Below the pieces are notes generated by a model that was not told the origin of the DNA, did not search any database, and saw nothing but the letters and a program-made list of their open reading frames with translations. From the IMG/VR virus record IMGVR_UViG_3300038420_000078, positions 1-51,998 of that record: a DNA stretch of 51,998 bases, one strand, 5' to 3'. A program made the translations under genes and the position numbers. The stretch comes from a virus. The number at the start of each line of letters is the position of its first letter. Position 1 is the first letter of the stretch. Of this stretch, positions 6,830 to 13,916 are shown in pieces.

Positions 6830-8517
6830 AACACACCCGCTAATTCATCTGACGGTGCTGTCTGTCCTTCGAGCGTCTCGAATTTGTCCTTTTCAGGATA
6901 GGTGTCGGGATAACCGCGCACTGGCTTGTTTCCGACCCAAAGCCATCTTCCGGATCGTCCGATAATCTTGAAGCGTTTTTCCAGCGACTCGCCGTAACGC
7001 TTATAATGCTTGCGAATCAGGTCGTCAGATGGCGGATTGCCGCCCTCGTCAGGCGTGGCTGCGAGACGATATTCCTCTTTCCATATATCCCAATCGACTG
7101 CGAACGTTGTCGCTGGGACTCCGGCATCTTCCATAATTTTGTCCGGGAATCTTCCGGATTTTTTGATCGCGCTCCATAGCGCGGCGAAGATCGGGGCTTC
7201 ATTCACGCCGAGGGCGAACCCCTTGGCCTCAGCCGCCTTCCTAGCTGCGTCTTTCTGGCCGACCTGGAGCACGACGCATGAAGTGATCGCCTTGCCATCA
7301 TCAGGTCTCTGACCGATGACGACCTGCTTGAGTTCGAATGACAGCATGGCGCCCGCCGCGCCATCCTTCACTTTGTCAAAACGGATCGTTCGCACGCCAT
7401 TCGCGCCGGCGGCTACCATGGCGACCGTATCGACATCGCCCTTTAGAGAGCCATGCCCGCGCATTGTCGTTCCTCCCTTGGGGAAATGGTGCAGGAAGCA
7501 CACATGAGCGCCGGTGGAGCGCGCCAGACGCTTGCCGTGGTCGATTACGCCGCTGACATCCTGCCCGCTGTTTTCGTTCGCGCCAGCAGTCGCGCTCGAC
7601 CATGTGTCGATGATGATAAGTCGAGGGTTCGCCCGATCACTCCATTCGTCCACGATCTTTTTGATGGTGGAATGGAACACTTCGGCGTTTCCATCTGGCC
7701 TGAAAAGATTGATGCTCTCTGGCAGAATTTCTAAAGGAACAGTTGAAAAATCTATGTCTTGTCCAAAATGCGCTATCCATCCGGGGATACGTTGATTTAA
7801 GAGTCCGCTTCCTGACTCGCCGCTTTGATAGATGACGAGACCCGGCTTCGTCCGTTTGCCGAGCACGTCTTGGCCCAGGGCCACGCAAATCGCCGCATGA
7901 AGCGTGACGAATGTTTTGCCACTTTGCGATTCCCCCGCAATGAAGCTGATTTCCCGCGCCATCATCCAGTCATCGACCACAAAATCAGGAACGACGATGG
8001 GCCGCGTGGAGACTTCGCCAATCGAAATACGGCCCAATCTATTTTCTCGCCCGCGCGCCGCGCTCGACACCCGCGATTCGAGGCGCCCAAACTCTTCACG
8101 CGCCAGCGCCATCGCGGTTTCGGACAGCGGCCCGACGCCGCCTTGGGCAGCCGCCGCGCGAATCACATCTAGCGAGCGCACGATTTCCCGTCGACGCCAG
8201 AGCTCGACGATCATCGCAGCATATTCCGCCGCGAGACCGGTCGGAACCGCGCTCGACGCGAGCCTGGCGAGATAGGGCCGAATTTCGAAGTTGTCCGGCA
8301 TCTCGACCGAACTCATGGCTTGCAGGACGGTCATCAGCGATGGCGTGAGTCCTTCGACCTTGGCGCGTGTCGCGGCCCTGAAAATTTCGCCATGCAATGG
8401 CTCCGAGAAATGATCTGGATGGATTATGCCCTCAATGCAATCGAGCCCTTCTGCTCGCAAAAGAATCGTTCCGAGGAGCGTTTGCTCGGCTTCGACATTG
8501 CGGAGCGGATCGCTCAT
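6826..8517 (-). CDS. DnaB N-domain / RepA-type replicative helicase (563 aa)
   Basis: Residues 5-145 match the DnaB N-terminal domain (VEAEQTLLGTILL, then HPDHFSEPLHGEIF). Residues about 185-400 are a RepA/AAA_25-type RecA-fold ATPase with Walker A GESQSGKT (195-202), Walker B LIIIDT (300-305) and a HH pair (343-344) in the position of the hexameric helicase sensor. Family knowledge points to a hexameric 5'-3' helicase that unwinds the phage replication fork. The C-terminal 150 residues resemble the extra domain of phage RepA-like proteins. Overlaps dcm by 4 bases. Confidence 0.85.
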   Translation of the reverse strand: MSDPLRNVEAEQTLLGTILLRAEGLDCIEGIIHPDHFSEPLHGEIFRAATRAKVEGLTPSLMTVLQAMSSVEMPDNFEIRPYLARLASSAVPTGLAAEYAAMIVELWRRREIVRSLDVIRAAAAQGGVGPLSETAMALAREEFGRLESRVSSAARGRENRLGRISIGEVSTRPIVVPDFVVDDWMMAREISFIAGESQSGKTFVTLHAAICVALGQDVLGKRTKPGLVIYQSGESGSGLLNQRIPGWIAHFGQDIDFSTVPLEILPESINLFRPDGNAEVFHSTIKKIVDEWSDRANPRLIIIDTWSSATAGANENSGQDVSGVIDHGKRLARSTGAHVCFLHHFPKGGTTMRGHGSLKGDVDTVAMVAAGANGVRTIRFDKVKDGAAGAMLSFELKQVVIGQRPDDGKAITSCVVLQVGQKDAARKAAEAKGFALGVNEAPIFAALWSAIKKSGRFPDKIMEDAGVPATTFAVDWDIWKEEYRLAATPDEGGNPPSDDLIRKHYKRYGESLEKRFKIIGRSGRWLWVGNKPVRGYPDTYPEKDKFETLEGQTAPSDELAGVF

Positions 8518-8678
8518 GCTATCATATCCCCTGGATAAACCGGCGCGCTATCGAACGGCCACTCGCCGATGCACGAATAGCATCCATGAGGCGGCATCAT
8601 GCGCGTGATGATCCAACCGAGCGCCGCGAACGCCTCGCTCCGGCTATGGGGGATGTAAACGAGCGTCCTAATGCTCAT
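8514..8678 (-). CDS. hypothetical protein (54 aa)
   Basis: Fits the gap between two real genes with ATGA-type overlaps on both sides (8675-8678 and 8514-8517), so it is very likely translated. The sequence has several Pro, Cys (CYSC) and Trp residues, possibly a small metal-binding or beta-hairpin protein. No family recognised. Confidence 0.6.
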   Translation of the reverse strand: MSIRTLVYIPHSRSEAFAALGWIITRMMPPHGCYSCIGEWPFDSAPVYPGDMIA

Positions 8679-9040
8679 GACGCCTTCCGCCAGCGCGCTG
8701 CCTGAACCTTCTTACCGAACCCCGCGAGTAGTGGCTGAATATCTGGCTGATGCGCCATCACTGAAATGATGATATTCGCGGCGGCGTCCAATGCCTCGGC
8801 GGTCGCGCTCATGGGCTGGCAGGCCCGCTCTGACGCTTCCTGCTCGCAGTAGGCCGTGCGCCATAGAGCTTCGAGACATTCCTGATATTTCACCGCGCGC
8901 CGCACGCCGCCGGCGATATGGTCGCCCCGAATCTGACGGACGAACTGCACGACCAGTTCGCGCTCTGCGGGATTTAATTTTAGCTCAGACGCTACATTGA
9001 TTTCCGGAGAGTTGGGAAGTATAAAAGCGGGGTTATTCAT
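8675..9040 (-). CDS. hypothetical phage protein (121 aa)
   Basis: The ATG at 9040 follows GGAGCCCAC and begins MNNPAFILPNSPEINV; an in-frame start 13 codons upstream is less well supported. The protein is helical and contains a middle segment with charged and Cys residues (ALWRTAYCEQEASERAC) and a hydrophobic helix (AANIIISVMAHQ). It sits between the helicase and the resolvase; a replication-accessory role is only inferred from position. Confidence 0.6.
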   Translation of the reverse strand: MNNPAFILPNSPEINVASELKLNPAERELVVQFVRQIRGDHIAGGVRRAVKYQECLEALWRTAYCEQEASERACQPMSATAEALDAAANIIISVMAHQPDIQPLLAGFGKKVQAARWRKAS

Positions 9041-9164
9041 GTGGGCTCCGACAAGCTCATATGCGGTCTGGCGACGCAATCGACCAGTCCAATTGAGCCG
9101 GGGTGTTTGGCGACGCCTCGGCTCTCTTTTTCAAAGTTACGTCTCGATCGCGACCGGCGTCAAG

Positions 9165-9704
9165 TCAGAATGGCGCATCCATTCGTAATCCCAAATCGCC
9201 TTCGACGCCATATGCTGGAATCAATCGCGCTCTCTCAAAAAACAAAACCCCCACGGCATCCGCTTCATCGTCTGATTTCACGTCGATACCGAGATTGCGG
9301 CAGCGGGAGACGCATTCATTTTTGAGCCACGCGCGCCGGTGCAGCGGGAGAACCGTCTTCGGTGCCATCGACTGACCGAGGAAGAAGCGCCTCCAGGCGG
9401 CCGGCGCGACACGCTGCGGAGGCCGAATCCCTCGACGATATGCGAGCTCATCGCACACCGCCGCGAGCCCAAAAAGACGCGGAGCCGACGACGCGGTTTT
9501 TTCCGAGATGAAAGCCGCCTCGATGACTAGATGGTCGATTTGATTGCCCACGATATTATCGCTCAACCAATCACGGAAGGTCGCGAAGCACATTCCAGCG
9601 CAATCCCGCCCGACGCTGACCGAACCGGACGCGGGTTTGTCCATTCCCGGTTTCCATCTTGCGAAGCCAACCGAGCCGCTTAAATCGAGGCTGAGTATGT
9701 GCAT
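9165..9704 (-). CDS. RuvC-like crossover junction endonuclease (179 aa)
   Basis: RNase H-fold resolvase. From the chosen start (MHILSLDLSGSVGFARW) the expected acidic residues are visible: D7 in the first strand, E62 in LVIEAAF, and D145/D146 and D149 in SDDEADAVGVLFF at the C-terminal helix. This matches phage RuvC-like Holliday junction resolvases, which cut branched DNA before packaging. A start 22 codons earlier is possible but would overlap the HNH gene by more bases. It belongs with the RecE/RecT-like genes of the other strand. Confidence 0.8.
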   Translation of the reverse strand: MHILSLDLSGSVGFARWKPGMDKPASGSVSVGRDCAGMCFATFRDWLSDNIVGNQIDHLVIEAAFISEKTASSAPRLFGLAAVCDELAYRRGIRPPQRVAPAAWRRFFLGQSMAPKTVLPLHRRAWLKNECVSRCRNLGIDVKSDDEADAVGVLFFERARLIPAYGVEGDLGLRMDAPF

Positions 9705-10231
9705 TCCGCGTCTTTCTTTCGTCTTGGACGCTGATTGTTGTTCTGCTCTTTTCGAGTTGCCCAGCGGCAATTTTCCGGCTCGTAGTTGCCATCGTTATCT
9801 TCCCTGTCGATAGAATATTTAGGCGACGGCCTATGCCCCATGTCAGAAAAGAAATTCTCGAAGCTATTTATCCACCTATCGCATATGGTGATACCTCGAC
9901 CGCCATAATTCTTAAAATCTTTGACCTTTGGGTTGAGGCATCTTCGTTTCATGGCTGACCAGCACCTATATTCAGTGGTCTCCTTACGTCCACCCAAATA
10001 GGTCTTCCGGCTGTGCCCGTGCGTCGTTAGCGTTTTTGATGCGATCTCAGCATGGAGGCACCCACATGAGCGCGTATATCCTATCCGCAATGACGTGCCC
10101 CGGATTATCGTCTCATTTCCGCAGTCGCATCGGCATACCCATTGCGCCTGACCGCGTCGACTACTTTCTGCTCGACGGATAACCGACAAACGACCGAACG
10201 TCTGTCCGAGATAATCCTTAACAGCAACCAT
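9680..10231 (-). CDS. free-standing HNH-type endonuclease with zinc ribbon (183 aa)
   Basis: The C-terminal half (EYRCWSAMKRRCLN, NYGGRGITICDRW, SIDREDNDGNYEPENCRWAT) is typical of a widespread phage family related to HNH homing endonucleases. The N-terminal part has a four-Cys zinc ribbon (C-R-C-D-C-G around 33-38 and SCGC around 55-58). ATG follows GGAGGCGACG. It overlaps the resolvase start by 25 bases. A mobile endonuclease that spreads by cutting endonuclease-free relatives is the likely role; it is inserted in the operon without breaking it. Confidence 0.7.
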   Translation of the reverse strand: MVAVKDYLGQTFGRLSVIRRAESSRRGQAQWVCRCDCGNETIIRGTSLRIGYTRSCGCLHAEIASKTLTTHGHSRKTYLGGRKETTEYRCWSAMKRRCLNPKVKDFKNYGGRGITICDRWINSFENFFSDMGHRPSPKYSIDREDNDGNYEPENCRWATRKEQNNNQRPRRKKDAECTYSASI

Positions 10232-10243
10232 CGTCGCCTCCGA

Positions 10244-10798
10244 TCAAGCGTTGCCGACTTCCTTGAACCCGCGCATGAGAATCGCTTGGCCTTCATTCCA
10301 TCCGCGCGACCACTCTTGGCCGGCAACCGAAGTTTGATCATATGGATTTGTCTCGGCGCCTTGGCCCATCTTCCCGGCTTTAATGCCCTTGAGGAAGGCC
10401 CGCTCGTTCACTGCTTCCTCTGCCGCATCGGGGGAATCGAACAGCTCAAAATTCTGATAAAGCGGCACGCTGAGATATTTCGAATATTGGGTGATCGAAT
10501 TGAACTTAGCTGTGATCTCGTGCTCGTCTAGGCTCGCCAAATGCCGCACTGCGTCCAGCGTTTTTAGGTCCACGCCATCCGATTTTGCCAATTTGCGCGC
10601 GGATCGTAGGTTCGCGACGGCGGTGTCTTTTTTTCCTTCAGCCGCGACGATCTTGCTCAAATGGAGCAGAACCAATGACTCAGAGACATTTGTCCTCGGC
10701 TCAATGGCCTTCTCGTTTTCCGGTTTCGGCTCTTTGTTTTTTGAGCCCGCCGGGCGTCCGCGGCCTCTTTTCGTCGGTTGTGCGTCGGTCATTGTCAT
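10244..10798 (-). CDS. RMF-like C-terminal domain protein with AT-hook-like start (184 aa)
   Basis: Residues about 8-22 (KRGRGRPAGSKNK) look like an AT-hook, a minor-groove DNA-binding motif. The C-terminus (about 132-181) has the pattern of ribosome modulation factor: G-x-x-x-G, NPY, then W-x-x-GW-x-x-GQ. RMF inactivates ribosomes in stationary phase, but RMF-like domains are also common in phage proteins of unknown role. The middle is helical. Its 5' end overlaps the upstream gene by about 98 bases. Confidence 0.6.
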   Translation of the reverse strand: MTMTDAQPTKRGRGRPAGSKNKEPKPENEKAIEPRTNVSESLVLLHLSKIVAAEGKKDTAVANLRSARKLAKSDGVDLKTLDAVRHLASLDEHEITAKFNSITQYSKYLSVPLYQNFELFDSPDAAEEAVNERAFLKGIKAGKMGQGAETNPYDQTSVAGQEWSRGWNEGQAILMRGFKEVGNA

Positions 10799-11174
10799 AA
10801 CTTCCCTTTCGTTTGAACGGCGCTCCCAGTTTTAAAACTTGGGCCGCCTCGAACTCATCGTCGGAAACATCGCGCAACTGGCGATTGATCCATACGCCCA
10901 ACTTATCGAACTCGACGCCGGATTTCTCGATCAATTTGCGGTCCATGTAGGCCACGAGTCGCTTATAACGGTCGAAGTCCAATTGACCGCGAGCCATGCC
11001 TCGACGCCAATTCGACAGGAAGGCAACATTGCTGAGCGCCTCATAAGAGATCACCCGATCCGCCGTTCCCGTGATCGCGCGAAAAACCGCGAGATAGGTC
11101 GCGAGCGCATCGGATAAATCCTTGTCAACGCCTCGGGGGATCGCCTTGAAGTCGAATTTGGATTTTTCGATCAT
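10701..11174 (-). CDS. hypothetical phage protein (157 aa)
   Basis: ATG at 11174 follows CAGGGAAA; a TTG at 11285 is the alternative and would add 37 residues. The central helical part (DLSDALATYLAVFRAITG, then VAFLSNWRRGMARGQ, RYKRLVAYMDRKLIEKSG) looks like a compact all-helical domain; the C-terminus is basic and disordered. No family recognised. The long overlap with the RMF-like gene is unusual and may couple their translation. Confidence 0.5.
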   Translation of the reverse strand: MIEKSKFDFKAIPRGVDKDLSDALATYLAVFRAITGTADRVISYEALSNVAFLSNWRRGMARGQLDFDRYKRLVAYMDRKLIEKSGVEFDKLGVWINRQLRDVSDDEFEAAQVLKLGAPFKRKGSYDNDRRTTDEKRPRTPGGLKKQRAETGKREGH

Positions 11175-11253
11175 TTTCCCTGAGCGCGTCACCGTTTCCA
11201 ATTGGCAACGAAAATGCGCTAGAAGCGGATTGTTGTCAAGAAGCGCTGGACCG

Positions 11254-11478
11254 TCAATTGGCGCGGGCGCGGATGGCGGCAGCAACCTTTAGCCGGCAAA
11301 CATATGTATTGCGCTTTTGGCTTGGAGAAATCGATTCGGCGACTTTCGCGCATGCCTCGCGCTCGGCGGCGACGGCAGCATTTATGGCGCTGTCAGCGGC
11401 GTCTACCACTTCGACCTGCCGGGCGTGCATCTTCGGGTCTCGCATCGCGCCGTAGGCCTCGTGTTCGTCGTCGGTCAT
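11254..11478 (-). CDS. hypothetical helical phage protein (74 aa)
   Basis: ATG at 11478 follows GGAGACGAGAGAA; ATG at 11493 is the alternative. The sequence MTDDEHEAYGAMRDPKMHAR followed by a helix with AAVAAEREACAKVAE resembles a common type of small phage protein that carries an AEREACA helix. Function unknown. First minus-strand gene after the 610-base non-coding stretch. Confidence 0.55.
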   Translation of the reverse strand: MTDDEHEAYGAMRDPKMHARQVEVVDAADSAINAAVAAEREACAKVAESISPSQKRNTYVCRLKVAAAIRARAN

Positions 11479-11558
11479 TTCTCTCGTCTCCATTTTCGCG
11501 CCGCGCGCGCCGGACAAATCGCGGACAAATTTGCGTTAAGGCCTCTGTTGGTACGTGT

Positions 11559-11591
11559 CGAGTCTTGTGGAATCGAACCTCCCCAGACTCG
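11559..11591 (-). repeat. hairpin with tRNA T-arm-like loop
   Basis: Perfect 7-bp inverted repeat CGAGTCT / AGACTCG separated by 19 bases. On the minus strand the loop reads GGGGAGGTTCGATTCCACA, close to a tRNA T arm (GGTTCGATTCC), directly against an acceptor-like stem. The T stem is only partly paired and no D or anticodon arm is present, so this is not a tRNA gene. A relic of a tRNA 3' end such as an attP core is one reading. Confidence 0.35.
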
Positions 11592-12054
11592 GGTTGTGGC
11601 AGTCGTTTTGGCTCTCCGAGGGGTATTTCGAAGTTTTCCTCTCGCGCGGATGGATTGTGGAATCTGGATTATTGTCTCTCCCATAAAGCGCCCCATTGGG
11701 GCTTATGGGAACTCGCCAAGAGTCTTAATTTAGATTCTACCCTGTACTCCGCGCGAGCGCGCCCGGGGGACGGCGCCGGCGAAAACCAGACGCCGCAAGC
11801 AATCGCAGGTTATCCGCCATATTTCAGACAGGAGGCTGCGATCGCCGTGTTGCGGCGTCGTTTGGTGGGGATTAGCTGGGCTCGCGCGTCATGATCGCGC
11901 GGGCTCGGCGGGGGAGCGCGAGGCGTCTAAGACGAATTGATGGGGACGGGTTGCGCAATCGGCGCGGAATTGGTAGAAATGTCTCGTTTTCGCATGGCCG
12001 TTCCAGCGGTTGTGCGTCGGTTTTGGGCCTGATGAACCCTAATCGACGGGAATG

Positions 12055-12085
12055 GGCGGCAGGTTTCGACCTGCCGCCTTTCTTG
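12055..12085 (+). terminator. strong plus-strand intrinsic terminator
   Basis: Perfect 10-bp stem (GGCGGCAGGT / ACCTGCCGCC) closed by a TTCG tetraloop, then TTTCTTGTTT. It is well formed for plus-strand transcripts, yet all nearby genes are on the minus strand, so it must end either an unannotated plus-strand RNA or antisense transcription. Confidence 0.75.
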
Positions 12086-12088
12086 TTT

Positions 12089-12463
12089 CTAAATCCTGCG
12101 TGCCGTTTTGGCAAGGACTAAGAGATGTCGTGATTTGTGCGCCAAAAGACTGTTGCGCTTTTTTTCCAACTGCTCATGCGTCAGGACCGTAACAAGGTTC
12201 CCATTTTTAAAACAAAACACGCATTCCGGTGTTTTCAGGCTGGAGGCTCCGGCATCAGAAGCATCTGCGCATTGCGCCAGTAAATCCGCCTTTATGAGCG
12301 CCAAGACGCCGGGAACTTGGACGTCTAACCACCTGAGAAACGGTCCGTCATCAAGGCGCTTCCGTTGCGGATCGGCGATGGCGAACTCGGCGCGCATCGC
12401 GGGGATATCAATATCCTTAATCCGTTCGAGATAGCGTACTATGGAATGTGCGGAAACAATCAT
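12089..12463 (-). CDS. conserved-type phage protein (124 aa)
   Basis: ATG at 12463 follows AGAGGGAATC and begins MIVSAHSIVRYLERIKDIDI, a pattern (AH-x-I-x-RY-x-ER) common to small alphaproteobacterial phage proteins. The longer open frame upstream is a shadow of the HTH gene. The C-terminal part (CVFCFKNGNLVTVLTHEQ) looks like two beta strands and a helix. Function unknown. Overlaps the upstream HTH gene by 4 bases. Confidence 0.6.
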   Translation of the reverse strand: MIVSAHSIVRYLERIKDIDIPAMRAEFAIADPQRKRLDDGPFLRWLDVQVPGVLALIKADLLAQCADASDAGASSLKTPECVFCFKNGNLVTVLTHEQLEKKRNSLLAHKSRHLLVLAKTARRI

Positions 12464-12732
12464 GATTCCCTCTTTGAAACCCCGATCCGCAGCGCCGGAC
12501 ATCCCGCGCATATCCGCGTTCCCGCCTCGATCACCGCCAGCGCCTCGGCGACGGTCGGGCTGGTCACACCGCCGATAATTTGCGCGATTCGCCCCTGTGT
12601 CACGCCGAAATGCGTAGCGATGTCTTTCTGACGGACACCCAGCGCGGCCAGCTCGCGCGCGAGGGCATAATCGAAGGTCGGAGGGCGCCCGAGAGGGCGG
12701 CCCGGTAGGTCGTTTAGGGTCGCGTAGGTCAT
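12460..12732 (-). CDS. HTH DNA-binding protein, possible regulator (90 aa)
   Basis: Residues about 27-55 form a helix-turn-helix (LAALGVRQKDIATHFGVTQG, then RIAQII). It is the first gene of the minus-strand operon and faces the divergent plus-strand operon across a 94-base promoter region, the classic place for an autoregulatory switch protein. The N-terminus has a GRPLGRPPTF segment like the basic leader of some phage HTH proteins. The C-terminus has a Cys pair (CAGC). Confidence 0.65.
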   Translation of the reverse strand: MTYATLNDLPGRPLGRPPTFDYALARELAALGVRQKDIATHFGVTQGRIAQIIGGVTSPTVAEALAVIEAGTRICAGCPALRIGVSKRES

Positions 12733-12774
12733 TTCGCTTCCTTATTAAATTTTCCATTTCCTGTATTTTTATGC

Positions 12775-12803
12775 TTGCATTGTTTCCATAACGCAACAAT
12801 AAT
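12775..12803 (+). promoter_or_regulatory. divergent promoter region, plus-strand promoter
   Basis: TTGCAT, 17 bases, then AATAAT (5 of 6 to the -10 consensus), followed 24 bases later by the ATG of the 182-aa gene with GCCACGGAGG as its ribosome binding site. TTGC...GCAA inverted ends (12775-12796) around the spacer could be an operator for the HTH protein encoded on the other side. A weaker minus-strand promoter overlaps it. Confidence 0.55.
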
Positions 12804-12826
12804 AATTTGCCACGGAGGAAAAACAC

Positions 12827-13375
12827 ATGACGAGATCGACATATGACAAGGGCGAGTTGCTGCGGTTGCTGGAGCGCGTTCAATCCGCCGATCGACCGGA
12901 ACGGGAACTCGATGCCGAACTGTGGCTGCTGCTGACGCCTGGCGCGACGCGCAAGCAAACGCCGGTGAAATCAACGACCGGGTTGTGTCCGGATTATACG
13001 ATCGACGAGACGCGCGACGAAACAGGCGCGCTAATCACCGTTCCATCGTTCACAAAGTCACTGAATTGCGTCGTCGGACTTATCGAGCGCGCCCTGCCGG
13101 GGTGGTGGTGGAAATGCGGGACGTGCCACATGAGCGACGACGCATGTATGGCGCCGGATTATAACTCGCCGATTCATGGCTCACGATTAACCCGCGAGTT
13201 CCCGCTTCCCGAGCCCCACCAAGAATGGATCGATGAATTCGGTTCCGCGCACGGCCCGTTCGACGCCGGGTTCGACACAGACCGCCGCCCCGCGGGGAAT
13301 TTGCCACTCGCTCTACTGGAAAGCCTGTTGAACGCCTTAATCGCCATCCAGGAGATAGAACATGACCATAATTGA
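12827..13375 (+). CDS. phage protein with LLERV/ALPGW motifs (182 aa)
   Basis: First gene of the plus-strand operon, behind a clear promoter. The N-terminus (LLRLLERVQSADRPERELDA) and the middle segment VVGLIERALPGWWWKCG follow a widespread phage family of unknown function in which a calculated conserved ...ER-x-LPGW motif and a final Ala/Leu-rich helix (LPLALLESLLNALIAIQE) recur. There is no known biochemical role. It overlaps the following HTH gene by 14 bases. Confidence 0.65.
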   Translation: MTRSTYDKGELLRLLERVQSADRPERELDAELWLLLTPGATRKQTPVKSTTGLCPDYTIDETRDETGALITVPSFTKSLNCVVGLIERALPGWWWKCGTCHMSDDACMAPDYNSPIHGSRLTREFPLPEPHQEWIDEFGSAHGPFDAGFDTDRRPAGNLPLALLESLLNALIAIQEIEHDHN

Positions 13376-13631
13376 TTCACGGGCGCGACTGACCAAGGGC
13401 GGAAAATTTTTCCGAGATCCATGCCGTCTCACGCCACGCGAACGCGAACTTCTCCAAGCGCTCGCCGCGCATGGTGATTACAATGGCGTCGCCGCAGCGC
13501 TCGGTCTCAAGCGCGCGTCGGTGTCGGAACGATTCGCGATGATTCGTGAGAAGCTCTGCGTCGCGACGAACGAGAAGGCGATCGAGGCGGGTCTATCCCG
13601 CAACGAAAACATGGAAGGAACGAAGTCATGA
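13362..13631 (+). CDS. LuxR-type HTH protein (89 aa)
   Basis: Residues about 22-75 match a LuxR/GerE-type helix-turn-helix: LTPRERELLQALAAHGDYNG, then VAAALGLKRASVSERFAMIREKL in the recognition-helix position. There is no receiver or other sensor domain, so it is a stand-alone DNA-binding module. Likely a transcriptional regulator of the phage early or middle genes. Overlaps the genes on both sides. Confidence 0.7.
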   Translation: MTIIDSRARLTKGGKFFRDPCRLTPRERELLQALAAHGDYNGVAAALGLKRASVSERFAMIREKLCVATNEKAIEAGLSRNENMEGTKS

Positions 13632-13828
13632 TTCAATTTGCCATCGCCCATCCATATCTGTCCATTATTGCGGTAATCTATCTGGCGACCGCCATTCTGG
13701 GATGGATGTTCATCGCTGGCGCAGCTATCGCCAGCCGCGAAGACAAACCCGCCAAATTCGATCCGATCCCGCTCAACCCCGAGCAAGAGCGCGCCGCGCA
13801 AGCGAGCGGCGAGAAAATCGCGCGCTAG
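13628..13828 (+). CDS. single-span membrane protein (66 aa)
   Basis: ATGA overlap with the HTH gene. Hydrophobic segment at about residues 8-33, followed by a charged, Pro-rich tail. It would lie in the inner membrane with the tail in the cytoplasm or periplasm. No family recognised. The operon segment ends here, since a new promoter follows. Confidence 0.55.
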   Translation: MIQFAIAHPYLSIIAVIYLATAILGWMFIAGAAIASREDKPAKFDPIPLNPEQERAAQASGEKIAR

Positions 13829-13849
13829 CGTTTCCGTGTGAAAATATTA

Positions 13850-13878
13850 TTGACATGCTTCGTCGATTAGATAATAAT
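13850..13878 (+). promoter_or_regulatory. sigma-70-like promoter
   Basis: TTGACA (13850-13855, perfect -35), 17-base spacer, AATAAT (13873-13878, 5 of 6 to -10). It lies about 39 bases before the ATG at 13917 and is the best consensus promoter in the window. The downstream leader contains CAACGGAGGACGAAAG, the same type of ribosome binding site as at 12827. Confidence 0.75.
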
Positions 13879-13916
13879 CGAAACATAAGACGAATCGCCG
13901 CAACGGAGGACGAAAG

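Larger units (their letters stand above)
11479..12088. other. 610-base stretch without a supported gene
   Basis: No convincing ORF on either strand; the open frames have poor starts and Arg-rich chance-like translations. It does hold structure: a 7-bp hairpin with a tRNA T-arm-like loop (11559-11591), a 12-bp hairpin with a 3-base bulge (CCCATAA-AGC-GCCCC / GGGGC-TTATGGG, 11680-11709), and a strong plus-strand terminator (12055-12085). One TTATCCGCC (near 11808) is close to a DnaA box. An origin, an attachment site or a plus-strand small RNA are all possible. Confidence 0.5.

Noticed and set aside
11555-11630. A tRNA gene on the minus strand
   Set aside because: Only the T-arm-like loop and a 7-bp stem are present. 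No D arm, anticodon arm or CCA-proximal arrangement fits, and the T stem is only partly paired.
11872-12121. Two opposite ORFs (minus 80 aa, plus 76 aa) in the non-coding gap
   Set aside because: Both translations are Arg-rich and chance-like, neither has a convincing ribosome binding site, and the plus-strand one runs through a terminator.
12463-12958. 289-aa extended form of the protein at 12089
   Set aside because: The upstream part is an Arg/Pro-rich shadow of the HTH gene and the divergent promoter; the ATG at 12463 with a good ribosome binding site is much more likely.
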